From Pictodentalium vernedei (Eukaryota > Mollusca > Scaphopoda > Dentaliida > Dentaliidae), in assembly GCA_031216915.1 (NCBI GenBank), contig CM062296.1:456210681-456274680 (forward strand): a DNA stretch of 64,000 nt, read 5' to 3'. Positions 58,955 to 64,000 of the stretch are shown in pieces; position 1 is the first letter of the stretch; the number at the start of each line of letters is the position of its first letter. A program made the position numbers and the translations under genes. Under the pieces are notes generated by a model. It saw only the letters and a list, made by a program, of their open reading frames with translations, did not search any database and was not told the origin of the DNA.

Positions 58955-59436
58955 GGGTGTTCCCTTGGGTCACCTGTTTTACTATGAAAACAAGGGGATA
59001 CCTCCTCCGGAGTTAGTAATTCTGAGCTGTTATTGGGATGGTTGTTTAGTGAGAAGTTTAGGTTTTTAAAATTCATTCAAGTCTTAGTTTTTAAAGTATA
59101 GCTTTTGAATATTGCATATGTCAACGGACATGATTATGCAATCCTCAGACACTTTTAGGAGTATAAGAGTCTCTATTCTCTAGACTTACTTTATTTATTG
59201 GCTTACTTTAAAAATTATTAGTATAAGGATTATATTGGATATTAATAGAGTACATGGATGTATGAAGCTCAATTTTGGAAGGTGTTGTATCTTTCTAATT
59301 TATCATAAATAAGAAAGATACATGTAAGGCCTATTACTTCTTTTTCCCTACAGGGGATGACTCTATTTTATTTTATTGAGCGTATTCCATTTTGCTCTAT
59401 GTCCTTGGCCCTCCAGCCTTTTTACTATTCAGCTAT

Positions 59437-59518
59437 GTCTGGGTCATTGGTACAGTATAAAAATGTTAAAAAATTTATAGTAATTTATATATTTTTTATA
59501 CTTACCAATGACCCAGAC
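59437..59518 (+). repeat. ICR of DIRS copy C
   Basis: 'gtctgggtcattggtacag' (complement of the 5' end) is joined via GTT at 59465-59467 to 'gttaaaaaatttatag' ... 'ccaatgacccagac' (complement of the 3' end). This is the clearest ICR of the three. Confidence 0.9.
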
Positions 59519-59591
59519 GGGGATGGCCCTCCCAGGAGTTGGGAACTCTTGCCTCCCCGCTGAGTACATAGCGCTTACCAGGCACTGGTTA

Positions 59592-59820
59592 TTAGAATGA
59601 TTAATGGTGCCAATTTCGGAACGTCCTTGACACTGCGCATGCGCAGTAGGGGCGAAGTGTGGAGGGCCTTTCAGGACATGTTTTCTTTAGTTTTAGATGC
59701 AAATTTTGGGGATTGGGGGGCAAAATTTGTGTTTGGCCCTATATTTTAAGAGTTAGCACCAGCTATGTCTGGGTCATTGGTAAGTATAAAAAATATATAA
59801 ATTACTATAAATTTTTTAAC
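59592..59820 (+). repeat. 3' ITR of DIRS copy C
   Basis: Complementary to 52904-53105, with its own outer extension ending 'ctataaattttttaac'. TGCGCATGCGCA is at 59634-59645; the E2F-like word reads TTGGCACC (mutated). Confidence 0.87.
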
Positions 59821-60037
59821 TTTTTCCTCAATCTTGTATAAGTATTTCCATTGGTTCCTAAAATCCTTCATCTGTGTAACAACATGCAACCAACTAACCC
59901 TGTACACTTTTGCAGACTTAGTCAAGTGTATATTTTCATGTAGTGTGTGATATGGCAATTATCAATTTGTTATAACCACAAAATATGACAAACCCTGTGC
60001 AGTGCACAGGGTTAGTCACACTTTCTGGTAATAAATA
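59821..60037. other. No gene seen; AACCCTGTGC palindrome at 59991-60014
   Basis: 'aaccctgtgcagtgcacagg' begins a near-perfect 23-bp palindrome. 'aactaaccctgtaca' occurs both at about 59898 and, beyond the Tc1 element, at about 61650, so the Tc1 may have landed inside an older repeat. Confidence 0.5.
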
Positions 60038-61626
60038 TACCACTCAAAGTTTGCTAAGCACCAAATATTTGACCCATCATTGTGAAATTTGCTTGTGACA
60101 TATTTGCGATATTTTTGGTGGATATGATTTGAGGAATGTATTGAGATGGTCCCCAGTGTTTACATTAGCTCTCTTGACAGACTTTTCTTGACAGTCATGG
60201 AAAGCAAGTACCCCTTGATTTTCATGATGTTTCCGTGTACTGTCTGCATGTACATGACATGTGTAGGGTATTCAATCTTCATTTCAACACAAACCCTAGT
60301 GATTTAATGATTGAATATGGCAAATGCAAATGGAAGTAGACATTTGTCTGAAGCAGAAATGTGGCAGGCTTTAGGGATGGTGGAGCAAGGGGCTACCCAT
60401 CGTCAGGTTGGTGAAGCCCTTGGTGTGCACCATACGGTGATCACCAGAACCTGGGCAAGATTTCAGCAGTATGGCACACCAGTAAGACAGCATGGTGGTG
60501 GCAAAGACAGGGCAACATCTGCAGCTGAAGACCGTTTTTTGATCATTCAGGCCCGTAGGAACCGCTTTGCATAGCAACCCAGCTTCGCAGTGACCTTCAG
60601 AATGCATCCAGGGTAAATGTTTCGACTCAGACTATCCGGGCAAGGTTGCACAAAGGTGGTCTCCGATCGAGAAGACCATGTATTTGCATTCCGCTGTCCC
60701 AGAACCACCACCAGGCACGATATGAATAGGCCATAGATCACGTTGGATGGACCATAGAAGATTGGCAACCTATCTTTTTCACAGATGAGTCAAGGTACTG
60801 CCTAGACCACACAGATAAGCATTTGAGGGTATGGAGAAGACCAGGAGAGTGATTCCATGCAGCCAACATTGAGCATGACCGCTATGGTGGAGGGTCAATC
60901 ATGGTCTGGGGGTGGCATCAGCATGGATGGACGTACAGAGTTCTGTGTCCTTGAACGTGGTACATTGACTGCACAGCGGTATATTGATGAGATCCTGGAT
61001 GACCATGTCAGATTGTATGCAGGTGCAGTGGGTGATAGATTCATTCTGATGGACGATAATGCCCGTCCTCATGTTGCCCATGTTGTCAGGGAGTACCGAC
61101 AGAGGGAGGGGATTGAGCGTATGGACTGGCCAGCAAGATCCCCTGACCTCAATCCAATAGAACATGTCTGGAATGAGTTGCAGCTTGCAATTTCAGCCCG
61201 TCCAGTTCAGCCAAGAAGTGTCCAGGAGCTTGGTGCCAGGCTGGTCCAAGAATGGAACAACATCCCACAGAAGACCACCAGGAACCTGATTGGAAGCATG
61301 AGAAAGTATTGCCAAGCTGTAATTAACAGTAATGGGTCTCATACTCGATATTGAATCCATACCAGTTCGCTCCGTCAACTTTTTTGTAAACTGAAAAATT
61401 TCCTCTTTTACCAATAATAACTATTTTCCATGGTTATATGAATATCGTACTCAAAAGCTAAAAATAATGTCAAACACAAATAAAATCTTAATTTCTGTAC
61501 TTAAATCATTAAAGATATAAAGATATAATTAAATAAAAAATATATACACTTTTCATTACAATATTTCAACTAAAACGTAAAACAGGTAGTTGGATATACT
61601 TGGTGCTTAGCAAACTTTAAGTAGTA
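60038..61626 (+). mobile_element. Tc1/mariner-type DNA transposon with inverted repeats
   Basis: The ends TACCACTCAAAGTTTGCTAA / TTAGCAAACTTTAAGTAGTA are inverted repeats of about 27 bp with two mismatches. TA is present at both sides (60036-60037 and 61627-61628). The 1589-bp length is normal for Tc1. It encloses one transposase reading frame, now broken. Confidence 0.9.
60317..61354 (+). pseudogene. Tc1-family DDE transposase, broken
   Basis: The ATG at 60317 opens 'MANANGSRHLSEAEMWQALG' and a helix-turn-helix pair ('ATHRQVGEALGVHHTVITRT', about residues 25-45). This frame stops at 60572-60574. The next frame continues 'ATQLRSDLQNASRVNVSTQT' and 'RARLHKGGLRSRRP', then 'DWQPIFFTDESRYCLDHTD' with the first catalytic Asp, interrupted by TAG near 60726 and TGA near 60850. 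A second frameshift near 60910-60925 leads to the 60857-61354 frame with 'FILMDDNARPHVAHVV' (second Asp) and 'SPDLNPIEHVWNELQ' (third acidic residue, Glu). The C-terminus 'IGSMRKYCQAVINSNGSHTRY' looks complete. Two frameshifts and two stops make it inactive; ends and catalytic residues are intact. Confidence 0.92.
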
Positions 61627-61628
61627 TA

Positions 61629-62231
61629 AGTTTAATTTTTAACTGAGTAACTAACCCTGTACATTGAACAGCCTTAGTGTAAATCTCATCTAATCAACAT
61701 AATGGCAAAAACTAGCCAGTACTATTCAAACTCAGCTTGAGAGCTTTCATAGAGTTTTGTAGTGAATTTCAACAATGAAAACATATTCTATGTTCAATTA
61801 ATAGCTTGTTGAAAATGCGCTATTATTTCAGACAAAAAACAAATGAGACGAATAGCTCTGAACCAAAAATTAATTAACCATGGCCTTACAACAATTGTGA
61901 AATTATGGATTTTCTGTCAAGAATAAAAAAAATAGTAGACATGCGCCATGTTCAACACTATCATATAAGGACTGGTTTGTTTCTAATTTAAATATTAATA
62001 GCTGGTGTTTCTTTGTGGAATTTTGTCCCTTGATGACTTTTGGGAATTTAATAATCATACAGATCGGAATAAGCATCATACAGGGCAGAAAAAGTCCTCA
62101 AAATTAATAATCATATATGTATGATTATTTGGCACACAAAAGTACTTTGTGGGGCCTTATGTTGTTTATTACAGACATTAGAATTATTGACTAACAAACA
62201 TTTAGAATTATGAGCTAACTGGAACTCCAAA
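61629..62231. other. No gene seen
   Basis: Unassigned AT-rich DNA. Confidence 0.5.
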
Positions 62232-62503
62232 CTCAAGTGTGCAGGCCTTTAGATTTCATTAATTTGGGTACAGCGGGGAGGACCATGGACTTAATGGGTT
62301 AATCCTGGTTCAACCCAATGCCAGAGTTTTTGCAACACTGAAAAACATAATTTTGTGACTTTGAGAGACTGAAATATAAATAAAAACATGGGTGAAAGTT
62401 TATCAATTCCCCCCTTCTATAAGCAGGTTGAAAGTGAGATTATCCCTCTGAATGGTAGCACGGTGACTTAGTGGTTACTGGTTAGTGCATTGAACTTCAA
62501 ATC
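62232..62503 (+). repeat. Source copy of a 272-bp duplicated segment
   Basis: It runs from 'ctcaagtgtgcagg' through 'atcctggttcaacccaatgc' to the anticodon position of the SINE head ('gaacttcaaatcg'). A diverged copy of about the same length sits at 63135-63406. Confidence 0.8.
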
Positions 62504-62731
62504 GAAAGGTGGACAGTTCAATCCTGACCAGTGGTAACTACATTGTGTCCATGGGCAAAACACTTAATTCTGAATGCCCAAGGTGATGCTGTGTGCTAAG
62601 GAATACTACACAACAATAGTGTGCTTGCCTTCAACCACTTCTAACCTTGCTTGTGCAGAGTTAGTATGTTGGAGAGTCTCACAGCTGCTCACCGTTGCTT
62701 GGTGGTTCTCTCTGGGTATTCCGGCTTTCTA
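62452..62731 (+). mobile_element. tRNA-derived SINE, 5' part (plus)
   Basis: The head 'ggtagcacggtgacttagtg' gives an A box and 'acagttcaatcct' a B-box-like word. The body has 'cattgtgtccatgggcaaaa', 'cttgtgcagagttagtatg' and 'cttggtggttctctctgg', the complement of the minus-strand copies. It is interrupted at 62731 and resumes at 63659. Confidence 0.8.
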
Positions 62732-63009
62732 TAGAGCTGAAACAGTTAACCGATTAATCGATTAACCAATGATCAACGTCTTGATCGATCCAAAAAAATA
62801 ATTGATCGATGATTAACCATTAATTTTGAACTACTGTATTATAGAGTTAACAATGGAACAAACTTGCTCAAAAACAGGCAAACACTGTCACACTGACTCA
62901 CATCCATGATATGAGACAGAGTAAAGCATATAACAAGTTACTTACTGACATACGTGTTCACTTGCATGATCATTATGCTGAATCATAAGCTGGAAATGGT
63001 CATTCTTAA

Positions 63010-63530
63010 CCCTTTACCCAATGCGGTTAGCAGGCAATACTTTCTAAATAAATTCCTGAATTATAAAAAAAATTTCAATTTTTGTCTCAAAAACATAGCT
63101 TATGACTCCTCATTGGAATGAGCTCGTTGAGCACCCTCAAGTGTGCAGGGCTTTAGATTCCATTAATTTTCGTACAGAGGGAAGGACCATGGACTTAATG
63201 GGTTAATCCTGGTTCAACCCAATGCCAGAGTTTTGCAACACTGAAAAACATATTTTTGTAACTTTGAGAGATTGAAATATAAATAAAAACATGGGTTAAA
63301 GTTTATCAATTCCCCCCTTCTATAAGCAGGTTGAAAGTGAGATTATCCCTCTGAATGGTAGCATGATGACTTAGTGGTTATTGGTTAGAGCATTGAACTT
63401 CAAATCGAGCACATTCCAATGAGGGGTCATAAGCTATGTTTCTGAGACAAAAATTGAAAACATAATAAAATTTGAATGGAGATTTTTGCATTTACCACTG
63501 GCTGGTTTGTCCATTATGTTGGGTAAAGGG
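63010..63530. mobile_element. piggyBac-type foldback MITE, copy 3, nested
   Basis: TTAA at 63006-63009 and 63531-63534 flanks CCCTTTACCCAA / TTGGGTAAAGGG. The arms 'aaaacatagcttatgactcc' and 'ggggtcataagctatgttt' pair as in the other copies. The central hairpin is split by the 272-bp insert. Confidence 0.85.
63135..63406 (+). repeat. 272-bp insert copied from 62232-62503
   Basis: Flanked by GAGCAC on both sides (63129-63134 and 63407-63412), a 6-bp target duplication. The content matches the segment upstream of and including the first half of the neighbouring SINE tRNA head. Confidence 0.8.
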
Positions 63531-63658
63531 TTAATACTGTAAATCATCAACAGTACGGCAGTTATTCAGCTACCTATTAGGCAAGTGACTAATCGGTTAA
63601 CCATAGTTAATCCATGTGATTAATCAATCAAGACAACCCTTTAACCGTTTCAGCTCTA

Positions 63659-63750
63659 GCTTTCTCTACCCATAAAACTGTGACACAATGTAACCCTGGC
63701 TATTGAAAGTGTCATTAAACCTCAATAAAACAAATAAATAAACCCCCTGA
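63659..63750 (+). mobile_element. tRNA-derived SINE, 3' part (plus)
   Basis: 'tttctctacccataaaactg', 'aaccctggctattgaaagtg' and 'tcattaaacctcaataaaac' complete the SINE interrupted at 62731, ending in an (AAAT)n-like tail. Confidence 0.8.
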
Positions 63751-63793
63751 ACACAAATGTCGAAATATCAAAATTTTAAGTAGCAAATTTTTC

Positions 63794-63957
63794 CCATAAT
63801 ACATATACAGAATCACACATACATTTGAATGAGTTGAGAATTATTGCACAAGATTGTTTTGGATATTACGAGAGCCGGAGGCTCGAGTGATTTCCTGGGC
63901 CAAAGCAATTGCGTGTGATAATCCGTAACTCATTCAAACGTTCTGTATTTATCACAT
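63794..63957. mobile_element. Foldback MITE with CACACGCAATTGC-type arms
   Basis: The left arm ('acagaatcacacatacattt', 'gaatgagttgagaattattg') pairs imperfectly with the right arm ('gataatccgtaactcattca', 'aacgttctgta'). The centre is 'cgagagccggaggctcgag', itself palindromic. Confidence 0.65.
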
Positions 63958-64000
63958 ACCTCCCATGTAACAACTAGTCTACATGAAAATTGAACTAAAA

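Larger units (their letters stand above)
52904..59820 (+). mobile_element. DIRS-type tyrosine-recombinase retrotransposon, copy C (plus)
   Basis: A 6.9 kb element with, in order, 5' ITR (52904-53105), leader (to about 54235), two gag-like units (54237-55368 and 55369-56455), a short RT-RNase H linker remnant (about 56600-56900), RNase H (about 56900-57500), tyrosine recombinase (about 57780-58790), ICR (59437-59518) and 3' ITR (59592-59820). It is collinear with copy A over its whole length, with few indels. The flanks differ from those of A, so it is not part of a segmental inverted duplication. Confidence 0.87.
62732..63658. mobile_element. hAT-type MITE inserted in the SINE
   Basis: Terminal repeats TAGAGCTGAAAC / GTTTCAGCTCTA are perfect over 12 bp, with TTAACCGATTAATCGATTAA-type subterminal sequence. 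The 8-bp target duplication GCTTTCTA (62724-62731) / GCTTTCTC (63659-63666) is taken from the SINE body. The 927-bp length includes the nested piggyBac MITE. Confidence 0.82.

Noticed and set aside
4801-59820. A and C as arms of one inverted segmental duplication
   Set aside because: Sequences immediately outside both elements differ, and homology stops exactly at the DIRS ends.

Overview
This window is metazoan nuclear DNA. The evidence is a spliced exon with canonical GT/AG borders, tRNA-derived SINEs, a CR1/L2-type LINE, DIRS-type tyrosine-recombinase retrotransposons, Helentron-like elements with minisatellite cores, piggyBac, hAT and Tc1-type elements, and no bacterial-style operons. The mixture (DIRS, long minisatellite-cored Helentrons, expanded DUF3504 and 'TGCDTTS'-type gene fragments, frequent ACATGTA words) suggests a marine invertebrate such as a mollusc or another lophotrochozoan. 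The species cannot be fixed from the sequence. I see one convincing host coding exon and otherwise almost only repeats.

Layout. 1-2400: tandem-repeat core and 3' end of a Helentron-like element (family H1). 2975-4320: minus-strand remnant of an uncharacterised invertebrate multicopy gene. 4801-11808: DIRS copy A (minus). 11.8-16.9 kb: MITEs and SINEs. 16.9-19.8 kb: two minisatellite-cored elements of family H3. 20.8-21.6 kb: broken Crypton-type DUF3504 recombinase. 22.3-24.2 kb: H1 copy. 24.6-26.4 kb: dead LINE. 26.8-29.0 kb: H2 and H1 copies. 30394-30690: mitochondrial Mn superoxide dismutase exon (minus), with a 3.5 kb H1 element starting 67 bp upstream of its splice acceptor. 34.2-34.9 kb: foldback MITEs. 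35.7-43.1 kb: two H2 elements, one carrying a 5 kb higher-order satellite. 43.7-49.2 kb: DIRS copy B (minus), whose gag-RT-RNase H region is replaced by an H2 element; it also carries a 50-nt G run. 49.2-52.9 kb: mostly featureless. 52904-59820: DIRS copy C (plus), inverted relative to A. 60038-61626: Tc1-type transposon with a dead transposase. 62.2-63.7 kb: a four-level nest (SINE, hAT MITE, piggyBac MITE, and a 272-bp copy of the locus next door).

The best-defined system is the DIRS family. All three copies show inverted terminal repeats and an internal complementary region that joins the reverse complements of the two outer ends around a GTT triplet. RNase H and tyrosine recombinase remnants are readable. 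The ITRs carry a palindrome matching the NRF-1 consensus next to an E2F-like site, and the gag region contains a tandem ~1.1 kb duplication with a conserved nested RNA-like hairpin in each unit. No copy retains a visible reverse-transcriptase YxDD core, so all look non-autonomous. The second theme is a set of Helentron-like families whose ends share short inverted repeats and a 3' hairpin, and which differ mainly in the tandem repeat they carry.
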